From the NCBI GenBank assembly GCA_015488565.1, contig WFNQ01000082.1:1-11371 (forward strand): DNA of 11,371 nt, written 5' to 3'. Positions 7,288 to 11,371 of the stretch are shown one piece after another. Every line of letters starts with the position of its first letter. Within the stretch, counting starts at the first letter, position 1. Position numbers and translations under genes: made by a program. Under the pieces are notes generated by a model that searched no databases, was not told where the DNA came from, and saw only the letters and a list, made by a program, of their open reading frames with translations. Source of the DNA: Thiomicrorhabdus sp. Its GTDB lineage: Bacteria > Pseudomonadota > Gammaproteobacteria > Thiomicrospirales > Thiomicrospiraceae.

Positions 7288-7333
7288 TGCTATAGTATTC
7301 ATAGGTAATACCGATCAATAAACAAAAGAAGGG
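7288..7333 (+). promoter_or_regulatory. Promoter, operator and RBS of the RHH/RelE toxin-antitoxin operon
   Basis: TGCTATAGT (7288-7296) fits an extended -10 (TGnTATAAT); no good -35 is seen, as is common for extended -10 promoters. An inverted repeat GTATT (7295-7299) and AATAC (7307-7311), 7 bp apart, overlaps the -10 and transcript start, a typical place for an autoregulating antitoxin operator. GAAGGG (7328-7333) is a strong Shine-Dalgarno 6 nt before the ATG. Confidence 0.5.
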
Positions 7334-7339
7334 ATTGTT

Positions 7340-7612
7340 ATGGCGACATCCATAAAACTAGATCCTGAGTTAAAAACTCGGTTGCAACATCTAGCAGAGA
7401 TGCAAGACAGATCGGCACACTGGCTCATGAGAGAAGCCATACGTGATTATGTTGAAAGAGAAGAAGCAAAAGAGAGCTTTAAACAAGAGGCTCTTCTTTC
7501 GTGGGAATCCTATCAAGAAACAGGTCAGCACTTAACAGGTCAAGAAGTACGAGATTGGCTTTATACCTGGGGAACTAATAAAGAAACTGAACCCCCCTCA
7601 TGCCACAATTAA
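7340..7612 (+). CDS. CopG/RHH-family antitoxin (RelB/ParD-like)
   Basis: A 90-residue antitoxin of a type II toxin-antitoxin pair. Residues 3-41 form a ribbon-helix-helix DNA-binding domain: strand TSIKLDPELK, helix RLQHLAEMQD, turn RSAHWL, helix MREAIRDYVEREE. The C-terminal half (45-88) carries the toxin-wrapping segment of this family, SWESYQETGQHLTGQEVRDWL, followed by TWGTNKETEPPSCH. The antitoxin would neutralise the next gene's product by direct binding and, as a dimer, repress its own promoter, where an inverted repeat overlaps the -10. It overlaps the toxin ORF by 13 nt (7600-7612), so the two are translationally coupled. The ATG has a strong Shine-Dalgarno. No signs of decay. Confidence 0.92.
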   Translation: MATSIKLDPELKTRLQHLAEMQDRSAHWLMREAIRDYVEREEAKESFKQEALLSWESYQETGQHLTGQEVRDWLYTWGTNKETEPPSCHN

Positions 7613-7893
7613 TCATTACTGAAAATGCCATGTCAGGGCTACAACGTTGCCAATATTTTTTAAAAAAACAAAACCCCTTAGCCATGAAAAAAGCGGCTCA
7701 AGCGATAAGACAATCCTTTGAACGACTTGAAAACGAACCTAACATAGGGCGGCCATTTAGCCATAAATCTGAACTAAGAGAACTTATTATCTCCTTTGGA
7801 AGAACAGGATACGTAGCGCTTTACCGATTCGACAAAAACATGGACTCAATCTATTTGCTCGCCTTTCGACACCAAAAAGAAGCTGGATACTAA
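7600..7893 (+). CDS. RelE/ParE-family toxin
   Basis: A 97-residue toxin paired with the overlapping RHH antitoxin. The compact RelE/ParE fold is recognisable: helices at about 8-46 (ITENAMSGLQRCQYFLKKQN...), the turn NEPNIGRPF (46-53), then strands with LRELIISFG (59-67), GYVALYRFD (70-78) and the C-terminal IYLLAFRHQKEAGY (84-97). The family's conserved arginines are Arg60, Arg76 and Arg90, with His91. Family members either cleave mRNA at the ribosome (RelE type) or poison gyrase (ParE type); sequence alone does not say which, though the C-terminal FRHQKEAGY is common in proteins annotated simply as RelE/ParE. It has no Shine-Dalgarno of its own (a C6 run precedes the ATG), so it depends on antitoxin translation. 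It appears intact. Confidence 0.92.
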   Translation: MPQLIITENAMSGLQRCQYFLKKQNPLAMKKAAQAIRQSFERLENEPNIGRPFSHKSELRELIISFGRTGYVALYRFDKNMDSIYLLAFRHQKEAGY

Positions 7894-7909
7894 GGGGGCA
7901 AACCTATAA

Positions 7910-7974
7910 GGGGGGGGAAATATTTTGGATTAAAGTTTTCTGCTCCAGAACACTCTCTCTTGAGCAAACTCAAG
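7910..7974 (+). repeat. Repeats B and C, copy 1
   Basis: G8 (7910-7917) is followed by AAATATTTTGGATTAAA (7918-7934), which recurs as G10 plus the same 17 bases at 8714-8740 and partly (AAATATTTTGG) at 8822-8832. TCCAGAACACTCTCTCTTGA (7944-7963) continues to CTCAA (7973) and matches 8851-8880 with two differences in 30. Within it CTTGAG (7959-7964) and CTCAAG (7969-7974) form a 6-bp hairpin with a CAAA loop. Confidence 0.8.
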
Positions 7975-8006
7975 ACGAATAAACCGTTCCCTTTACCCTT
8001 ATTCGT
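7959..8006 (-). terminator. Two hairpins after higA, possible terminator
   Basis: Read on the minus strand, the higA stop begins the stem ACGAATAA (right arm 7999-8006, left arm 7975-7982; 8 bp, 16-nt loop), followed by CTTGAG-TTTG-CTCAAG (7974-7959). Neither is followed by a strong U-run, but their place directly after higA and between convergent operons fits transcript ends from both sides. Confidence 0.35.
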
Positions 8007-8323
8007 TAGGCTAATTTTTGGAAATGATGAAAATCCTGAATGGATTCCAGATCATTGGCTTCATTTACTTGTGCCCTATAGAGATCCCAGCGCACTTGAA
8101 GATTAAGCCAAAAATCTGGTGATACACTAAAAAACTTTGATAATCTCAATGCCGTGCTTGGAGTGACGCCACGTTTTTTATTAACCAATTCATTTACACG
8201 TTGATATGGAACATGAATCGCATCTGCAAGTTCACGCTGGGTAATACCCATTGGGATTAAAAACTCCTCCCGAAGCATTTCTCCAGGATGTGTCGGCTCT
8301 CTATTAGTTGGAATTCTGACCAT
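8006..8323 (-). CDS. higA: HigA-family antitoxin (XRE/Cro-type helix-turn-helix)
   Basis: A 105-residue antitoxin encoded after its toxin, the order typical of higBA. The N-terminus THPGEMLREEFLIPMGITQRELA is the HigA/VapI signature, followed by the helix-turn-helix (about 27-48: ITQRELADAIHVPYQRVNELV), then NKKRGVTPSTALRLSKFFSVSPDFWLNLQ (49-76), all highly typical. The protein should bind HigB and repress the operon. GGGGCATATC before the ATG places AAGGGG about 6 nt upstream, a good Shine-Dalgarno, only 10 nt after the higB stop. A decayed copy of its first 21 codons lies at 8950-9015. The gene appears intact. Confidence 0.95.
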   Translation of the reverse strand: MVRIPTNREPTHPGEMLREEFLIPMGITQRELADAIHVPYQRVNELVNKKRGVTPSTALRLSKFFSVSPDFWLNLQVRWDLYRAQVNEANDLESIQDFHHFQKLA

Positions 8324-8333
8324 GATATGCCCC

Positions 8334-8627
8334 TTAATGGTAATCTGTTATTTCAACATCATAGGGATATTTATCATCCCACTTAAAGCAGATTCGATAT
8401 TGTTTATTTATTCGGATACTAAACTCTTCACTACGATTTCCTGACAACGATTCAAGTCGATTACCTGGTGGAACCTTCCGTTCTTCCAATGAACACACTG
8501 AATCAAGTTGATCAAGCTTTCTCGACACAATTTTCCACAAGGCTTGTGGACAGGCCTTTCTAGCCACTTTTGAATTAATACCATTGAATATGTCTTCAGT
8601 AGACTGATCTTTAAATGATGCTATCAT
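8334..8627 (-). CDS. higB: HigB-family toxin
   Basis: A 97-residue RelE-superfamily toxin; family members act as ribosome-dependent mRNA interferases. Typical features are MIASFKDQSTEDIFNG at the start, KLDQLDSV (37-44), the loop VPPGNRLESLSGNR (52-65), and the C-terminal strands FSIRINKQYRICFKW (69-83) and YDVEITDYH (89-97). The catalytic and 23S-contacting basic residues of the family lie in these last blocks (for example Arg72, Arg78), and they are present. The ATG at 8627-8625 has no clear Shine-Dalgarno; initiation may be weak by design. It is the first gene of a two-gene operon with higA 10 nt downstream. Palindromes lie just upstream. No damage is seen. Confidence 0.94.
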   Translation of the reverse strand: MIASFKDQSTEDIFNGINSKVARKACPQALWKIVSRKLDQLDSVCSLEERKVPPGNRLESLSGNRSEEFSIRINKQYRICFKWDDKYPYDVEITDYH

Positions 8628-8637
8628 AAATACATGG

Positions 8638-8673
8638 TAGCACGGACTTCATGCTATTTAAAATAGGTTAGCA
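8638..8673 (-). promoter_or_regulatory. Candidate higBA operator
   Basis: Three nested symmetries lie just upstream of higB: TAGCA (8638-8642) with TGCTA (8652-8656), 9 bp apart; CTATTT-A-AAATAG (8654-8666), a perfect 13-bp palindrome; and a further TAGCA (8669-8673). On the minus strand this reads as GTGCTA twice, 30 nt apart. HigA-type antitoxins bind such palindromes over their own promoter. A weak -35/-10 (TTTATG, 17 bp, TTAAAT) could be drawn through it. Confidence 0.45.
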
Positions 8674-8713
8674 CAATTCATAAATTTAATTTTGTTTTAT
8701 TGAATGATAAGGA

Positions 8714-8750
8714 GGGGGGGGGGAAATATTTTGGATTAAAATCCCCCCCC
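8714..8750 (+). repeat. Repeat B, copy 2, between G10 and C8 runs
   Basis: Ten G (8714-8723), then AAATATTTTGGATTAAA (8724-8740), identical to 7918-7934, then AT and eight C (8743-8750). The G10 and C8 tracts could pair into an all-GC stem enclosing the 17-base word. Confidence 0.8.
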
Positions 8751-8756
8751 TGTCTA

Positions 8757-8802
8757 AATGACATTCATTTGATTATGTTAAAGTCGACACTGACCCCACT
8801 TA
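8757..8802 (+). repeat. Repeat A, copy 2
   Basis: The same unit as 7161-7224: AATGACATTCATTTGATT, then ATGTTAAA, then GTCGACACTGACCCCACTT and A, 46 bp, with a single TTAAAG. It is preceded by a C-run and TGTCTA, as copy 3 is preceded by a C-run and TGCCTA. Confidence 0.85.
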
Positions 8803-8821
8803 CTCCCTTAACACCTAATGC

Positions 8822-8890
8822 AAATATTTTGGCCTTCCGCACTGTAGTTTTCCAGAGCACCCTCTCTTGAGCAAACTCAATTCACCTTGT
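8822..8890 (+). repeat. Repeats B (partial) and C, copy 2
   Basis: AAATATTTTGG (8822-8832), an unrelated linker, then TCCAGAGCACCCTCTCTTGA (8851-8870), GCAAA and CTCAATTCACCTTGT (8876-8890). It matches 7944-7973 over 30 bases with two differences. Its last 15 bases and first 9 recur inverted at 11326-11364. AATTCACCTTGT also occurs at 3637-3648. Confidence 0.8.
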
Positions 8891-8902
8891 CCCCCCTGCC
8901 TA

Positions 8903-8948
8903 AATGACATTCATCTGATTGTATTAAGGTCGACACTGACCCCACTTA
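8903..8948 (+). repeat. Repeat A, copy 3
   Basis: AATGACATTCATCTGATTG leads through TATTAAG to GTCGACACTGACCCCACTT and A. It differs from copy 2 at a few positions, mostly transitions. It abuts the higA remnant directly (8950), so the junction of the duplicated higA fragment coincides with the end of this repeat. Confidence 0.85.
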
Positions 8949-8949
8949 T

Positions 8950-9015
8950 TCAAAACTCCTCCCAAAGCATTTCTCCAGAATGTGTCGGTTCTCTATCAGT
9001 TGGAATTCTGACCAT
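8950..9015 (-). pseudogene. Remnant of a duplicated higA 5' end
   Basis: ATG at 9015-9013 begins 21 codons reading MVRIPTDREPTHSGEMLWEE plus F, then TGA (8952-8950). The functional HigA at 8323 begins MVRIPTNREPTHPGEMLREE plus F, so 18 of 21 residues agree. The DNA match covers about 75 bp, from the Shine-Dalgarno side to codon 21, with a handful of differences that are all or nearly all transitions. After codon 21 the similarity stops at the edge of repeat A, and the rest of the gene and its helix-turn-helix are missing. The AAGGGG ribosome-binding site is kept. It is a fragment left by duplication or recombination and cannot encode a DNA-binding antitoxin; a 21-residue peptide is possible but has no predicted role. 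Confidence 0.88.
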
Positions 9016-9044
9016 GATACACCCCCCTTCTGAATTAAACCGTG

Positions 9045-9118
9045 TTACAATTCCATTTAAAGCCCGTTTAAAGATAAAAAGTCCTCGCTAATCATTTAAA
9101 CAGGATTGAAATAAGGAT
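9045..9118 (+). promoter_or_regulatory. Possible promoter and RBS for the ATPase/RloB operon
   Basis: TTACAA (9045-9050) and TAAAGA (9069-9074), 18 bp apart, are the best -35/-10 pair in the leader, and it is weak. AAGGA (9113-9117) sits about 6 nt before the ATG at 9124 and is a good Shine-Dalgarno. No clear operator was seen. Confidence 0.3.
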
Positions 9119-9123
9119 TAAAT

Positions 9124-10392
9124 ATGATTGTAGATTTTACTATTAAAAATTTCAGGTCTATCAAATCAGAACAATTAATTAGTTTTTATGCTGATAAGAA
9201 ACCAAAACATCACGCTGGAAATATTTCTTATATAGAAGAAGATTTAGGTGTACTTAAAACTTGCGCTATCTATGGTTCAAACGCTGCAGGCAAAACAAAT
9301 ATAATCCTCGCATTTGAAGCACTGCAAGAAATACTGATTAATAGTGGTGACTATAAAGATGGCGACCCTATTGAATGTTATGAACCTTATCTTTTATCAG
9401 AGTCTTCATCAAAACTACCAACTAGTTTTGAAATTGAATTCTATATCGATAATCTTAGATACCGCTATCAAATAGAATTTAATCGATACGAAATCCTTTT
9501 TGAAAAATTAGATTTTTATCCTACAGCAAGGCCTGCAAATTTGTTCACTCGATCTTCGTCAAATGATTGGAAATCAGTTAAATTTGGAGAACATTATAAA
9601 GGTGGAAAAAAGCAAATAGCTTTTTTCTCAAACAATGCTTATCTATCTAAAGCAGGAAATACACCTGACACCCCTGAAATAGCTAGGAAGATTTTTAATT
9701 TTTTCCGAAAAAATATTAATACATTACTAGTAGGACAAGTTGTTGGTGTGTACGACTGGGATCAAGATGAAAGTACGGTAAAAATTATAAATACTTTTTT
9801 AAATAAGGTTGATCTTGGTATAGAAAGCTTTGGTATTGATAAAAACATTAGCAAAGATGAAATTGACTTCCCAAGTAATATGCCTGAAGAAATTCAAAAA
9901 AAATTAAAAAGTGAGTTTGCTAAAAAAGAATACTTTTTTCACCCAAACAATGATGGTGAACTTGTTCGGTTTGAAAGAGATAAAGAATCTAGAGGTACGA
10001 ACAGGTTATTTAAATTATTACCATTTTTCATTCAAGTAATACGAGATGGTTCGGTCTTGTTTGTAGATGAAATTGAATCAAGCTTTCACCCTCATATTGC
10101 AGAGTTAATTATTAAGTTATTTAATGACCCTTTAGTAAATAAAAATAATGCACAACTAATATTTACTACACATGATTTAGTTTTGATGGGTTCTGATACA
10201 ATGAGAAAGGATCAAATTTATTTAACAGAAAAAGATCAGATTAATGGCACGCAACTTCACTGTTTAGATAGTTATGATTCCGACTTGAAAGATTCTAGCC
10301 CTTTTGCAAAGTGGTATGATGAAGGGCGATTAGGAGCTATACCTAAAATAGATTATCGAAGTATATCAGACATGATTAAAAAGGTATTTTAG
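9124..10392 (+). CDS. rloA: AAA/ABC-type ATPase of an AbiL/RloAB-like defence operon
   Basis: A 422-residue P-loop ATPase of the COG1106/AAA_15-AAA_21 group (SMC/RecF/ABC-like). The N-terminus MIVDFTIKNFRSIKSE is the usual opening strand of this group. Walker A is YGSNAAGKTN (50-59). A signature-like segment ESRGTNRLFKLLP lies at 288-300, Walker B VLFVDEIESSFHP at 311-323 (Asp315, Glu316), and the switch histidine His350 in FTTHD. All motifs needed for ATP hydrolysis are present; the middle (about 95-280) is family-specific. The adjacent rloB gene, 2 nt after the stop, identifies the pair as AbiLi-AbiLii/RloA-RloB, known or predicted to block phage growth by abortive infection. The ATPase would sense or be gated by infection and drive the partner. 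Codon use is more AT-rich than the core genes, suggesting transfer. The symbol is assigned by family and context. Confidence 0.88.
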   Translation: MIVDFTIKNFRSIKSEQLISFYADKKPKHHAGNISYIEEDLGVLKTCAIYGSNAAGKTNIILAFEALQEILINSGDYKDGDPIECYEPYLLSESSSKLPTSFEIEFYIDNLRYRYQIEFNRYEILFEKLDFYPTARPANLFTRSSSNDWKSVKFGEHYKGGKKQIAFFSNNAYLSKAGNTPDTPEIARKIFNFFRKNINTLLVGQVVGVYDWDQDESTVKIINTFLNKVDLGIESFGIDKNISKDEIDFPSNMPEEIQKKLKSEFAKKEYFFHPNNDGELVRFERDKESRGTNRLFKLLPFFIQVIRDGSVLFVDEIESSFHPHIAELIIKLFNDPLVNKNNAQLIFTTHDLVLMGSDTMRKDQIYLTEKDQINGTQLHCLDSYDSDLKDSSPFAKWYDEGRLGAIPKIDYRSISDMIKKVF

Positions 10393-10394
10393 CT

Positions 10395-11066
10395 ATGCCT
10401 AAGAAAAAGCCTGATAATAAAAAGAAACTGATTCCTGCGTTTCACGTGTTTTGTGAAGGGGAAAAGACTGAGCCGTATTACATAAGGGGTTATGTTGACC
10501 ATTTTCATTCAGACAAAAAGAATATTTTGTTAGTAGAAGATACCAATAAGAACACTCCTGTTCAATTAGTTGAAACCGCAATACAACATAAAAAGTCAAC
10601 GACTAAGAATGATGTTTATTGGGTAGTATTTGATCGGGAATCAATATCAAAATATTCTCATGAACTCCACTTGAAAGCGCGGGTACTCGCAAATAAAAAT
10701 AATATACAGATAGGCTTTTCAAATGTTTGCTTTGAATATTGGATGTTGCTTCATATGGAATACAGTACAGCATGCTATGACTCATGTAGTGATTTATTAG
10801 GCAAAAGTAATTTAATAAAATTGCTTAAGGCTAGAGGAATTGACAATTATGACAAAGGATTTGCTTATCTGTTTAATGTATTGAAAGAGAAAGGTGGTAT
10901 TTCAATTGCGATGAGCAATGCAGATAAGGCTATCAATTCTGCGATAGCTTCCGCAGAACGCGGAAAAGAGCATCCGCATTTCTTAAATCCATATACTGAT
11001 GTACATCACCTATTTATTGACATGGATAATTTTATAAATAAAAGACCGAGTATTCGAAAGAATTAG
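10395..11066 (+). CDS. rloB: RloB/AbiLii-family protein, TOPRIM-like putative nuclease
   Basis: A 223-residue protein directly behind the ATPase. Its motifs match the RloB family: a lysine-rich N-terminus, FCEGEKTEPYYIRG (19-32, Glu21), VYWVVFDRES (74-83, Asp80 and Glu82), and NVCFEYWMLLHME (110-122), the family's N-x-C-FE-W-LLH block. An early GxE-type acidic residue followed by a D-x-E motif is like a TOPRIM nuclease core, so metal-dependent nucleic-acid cleavage is a fair inference but is not shown. The gene overlaps nothing but is only 2 nt after the ATPase stop, with AAGG about 10 nt before the ATG, so the two are surely one transcript and are expected to act together. AT-rich. No other effector gene lies behind it in the window. 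Confidence 0.88.
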   Translation: MPKKKPDNKKKLIPAFHVFCEGEKTEPYYIRGYVDHFHSDKKNILLVEDTNKNTPVQLVETAIQHKKSTTKNDVYWVVFDRESISKYSHELHLKARVLANKNNIQIGFSNVCFEYWMLLHMEYSTACYDSCSDLLGKSNLIKLLKARGIDNYDKGFAYLFNVLKEKGGISIAMSNADKAINSAIASAERGKEHPHFLNPYTDVHHLFIDMDNFINKRPSIRKN

Positions 11067-11077
11067 ATAGATGAAGC

Positions 11078-11163
11078 TCTAACGCGGTGGCGATAACCTG
11101 CGTGGCCTCGCCTGAAAATTTTAATTTTTTAGGTGAAACACGTCAGGTTGACTGGCTGTTAGA
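11078..11163 (+). repeat. 86-nt imperfect hairpin, attC-like
   Basis: Nested arms pair in order: TCTAAC (11078-11083) with GTTAGA (11158-11163); AACCTG (11095-11100) with CAGGTT (11144-11149); CGTG (11101-11104) with CACG (11139-11142), leaving T11143 bulged; and TCGCCTGAAAA (11108-11118) with TTTTAGGTGA (to 11136), with two G-T pairs. Outer AAC/GTT boxes, an unpaired spacer, an inner box and an extrahelical base resemble integron attC sites (RYYYAAC...GTTRRRY), but the outermost base of each box (C11077, A11164) is off consensus. It could instead be an rloB 3' structure. Confidence 0.4.
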
Positions 11164-11189
11164 AGGCGCGCAAGCGGGCACTTCTAACA
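11157..11189 (+). terminator. Perfect 9-bp inverted repeat, possible rloB terminator
   Basis: TGTTAGAAG (11157-11165) and CTTCTAACA (11181-11189) are perfect inverted copies around a 15-nt GC-rich loop. The left arm is shared with the right foot of the longer hairpin, so the two structures are mutually exclusive. Only a short T-rich stretch follows (TTTACTGTAT), so termination is uncertain. Confidence 0.35.
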
Positions 11190-11325
11190 TTTACTGTATA
11201 AGGCAAGATTGCCCAACTATTCGGTACCGCCAATGCATCGCACTGCAATAATAAAAAATGAGTATAACCAAAGATAAACGGTATTTATATACGTAAAAAA
11301 ATCATGGCGTAAAAGAAGGGGAAGT

Positions 11326-11364
11326 ACAAGGTGAATTGAGGATGTCAAGAGCGGATGCTCTGGA
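11326..11364 (-). repeat. Repeat C, inverted copy
   Basis: Read on the minus strand, TCCAGAGCA (11364-11356) is followed by TCCGCTCTTGA, CATC and CTCAATTCACCTTGT (ending 11326). This parallels 8851-8890 on the plus strand, with the ends conserved and the centre (GCAAA versus CATC) changed. Together the two form inverted repeats about 2.4 kb apart around the ATPase-rloB operon. Confidence 0.7.
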
Positions 11365-11371
11365 GCGGAAA

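Larger units (their letters stand above)
6989..7339. other. Gene-free spacer between ung and the RHH/RelE toxin-antitoxin module
   Basis: No coding sequence is supported here. In order it holds: a CTAACG motif twice (7013-7018, 7034-7039); the REP-like hairpin (7096-7140); the first copy of the GTCGAC repeat with its TTAAAG expansion (7161-7224); and the toxin-antitoxin promoter and operator (7288-7333). This is where the conserved gene block ends and the accessory region begins. Confidence 0.7.
8628..9123. other. Repeat-rich gene-free spacer between higB and the ATPase gene
   Basis: About 500 bp with no supported intact gene. From left to right: higBA operator (8638-8673), repeat B (8714-8740), a C8 run, repeat A copy 2 (8757-8802), partial repeat B plus repeat C copy 2 (8822-8890), repeat A copy 3 (8903-8948), higA remnant (8950-9015), and the leader of the ATPase operon. 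Most of it is accounted for by repeats; the 74-codon open frame across it is not a gene. Confidence 0.75.
11067..11371. other. Gene-free 3' region with two hairpins and an inverted repeat C
   Basis: About 300 bp with no supported gene. It contains the long attC-like hairpin (11078-11163), a second perfect inverted repeat (11157-11189), a short GGCAA/TTGCC palindrome near 11202-11213, and an inverted copy of repeat C (11326-11364). An ATG at 11342 opens a frame to the edge, but only ten codons are visible and it falls inside the repeat, so it is not called. Confidence 0.6.

Noticed and set aside
7161..8948. CRISPR array from the three repeat A copies
   Set aside because: Copies are irregularly spaced (about 1.6 kb and 0.15 kb apart), have variable linkers, and no cas gene is present.
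8867..9091. 74-codon plus-strand open frame across the spacer
   Set aside because: It needs a non-ATG start, has no ribosome-binding site, and runs through repeat A, repeat C and the antisense of the higA remnant. The protein has no recognisable motif.
11342..11371. ATG-initiated frame running off the right edge
   Set aside because: Only ten codons are visible, GAGG touches the ATG without spacing, and it lies inside the inverted repeat C.
7340..11371. Integron cassette array
   Set aside because: Only one hairpin has attC-like geometry, its outer bases are off consensus, no matching site lies between the other modules, and no integrase is visible. Kept only as a finding about that hairpin.
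11067..11371. Retron or tRNA gene after rloB
   Set aside because: No cloverleaf, no reverse transcriptase, and no msr/msd-like paired ends with a branching G context could be supported.

Overview
The window reads as chromosomal DNA from a gammaproteobacterium of moderate G+C. ParC, ParE, PdxH, Ung and the MotA stator protein all resemble gammaproteobacterial versions by eye. Flagellar motility, a PilZ protein and a motA promoter of sigma-54 type suggest a motile, possibly aquatic lineage such as Thiotrichales. That placement is inference only.

Positions 1-6988 are a housekeeping block. A flagellar motA, cut by the left window edge, lies on the minus strand behind a near-consensus sigma-54 promoter (761-779). 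Upstream of it on the same strand is parC (topoisomerase IV subunit A, GTG start). The parC start overlaps the 3' end of a 47-residue gene with a heavy-metal-associated CxxC motif (3005-3148). A PilZ-domain gene (3285-3638) runs the other way and converges on parE (topoisomerase IV subunit B, GTG start, 3692-5578) across a C8/G10 hairpin. The two topoisomerase IV subunits are thus encoded close together but not in one operon. Divergent from parE are pdxH and ung, 21 bp apart.

Positions 6989-11371 are an accessory region. Two complete type II toxin-antitoxin modules face each other: a ribbon-helix-helix antitoxin with a RelE/ParE toxin (plus strand), and HigB-HigA (minus strand). They are followed by a two-gene operon for an AAA/ABC-type ATPase and a RloB/AbiLii-family protein (9124-11066), which matches an AbiL/RloAB-type anti-phage module and is visibly more AT-rich than the core genes.

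The gaps between these modules hold a mosaic of repeats: a REP-like hairpin, three copies of a roughly 46-bp element ending in GTCGACACTGACCCCACTT (one with a TTAAAG hexamer expanded to four units), poly-G tracts followed by AAATATTTTGGATTAAA, and a third element (TCCAGAGCA...CTCTTGA...CTCAATTCACCTTGT). Two direct copies of that third element and one inverted copy lie in the region, so it brackets the defence operon in inverted orientation. A decayed duplicate of the start of higA (8950-9015) shows that segments here have been copied. After rloB there is an 86-nt imperfect hairpin with attC-like geometry, followed by a second perfect inverted repeat.

The region looks like a small defence/toxin-antitoxin hot spot next to conserved genes. 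No transposase, integrase or CRISPR array is visible inside the window.
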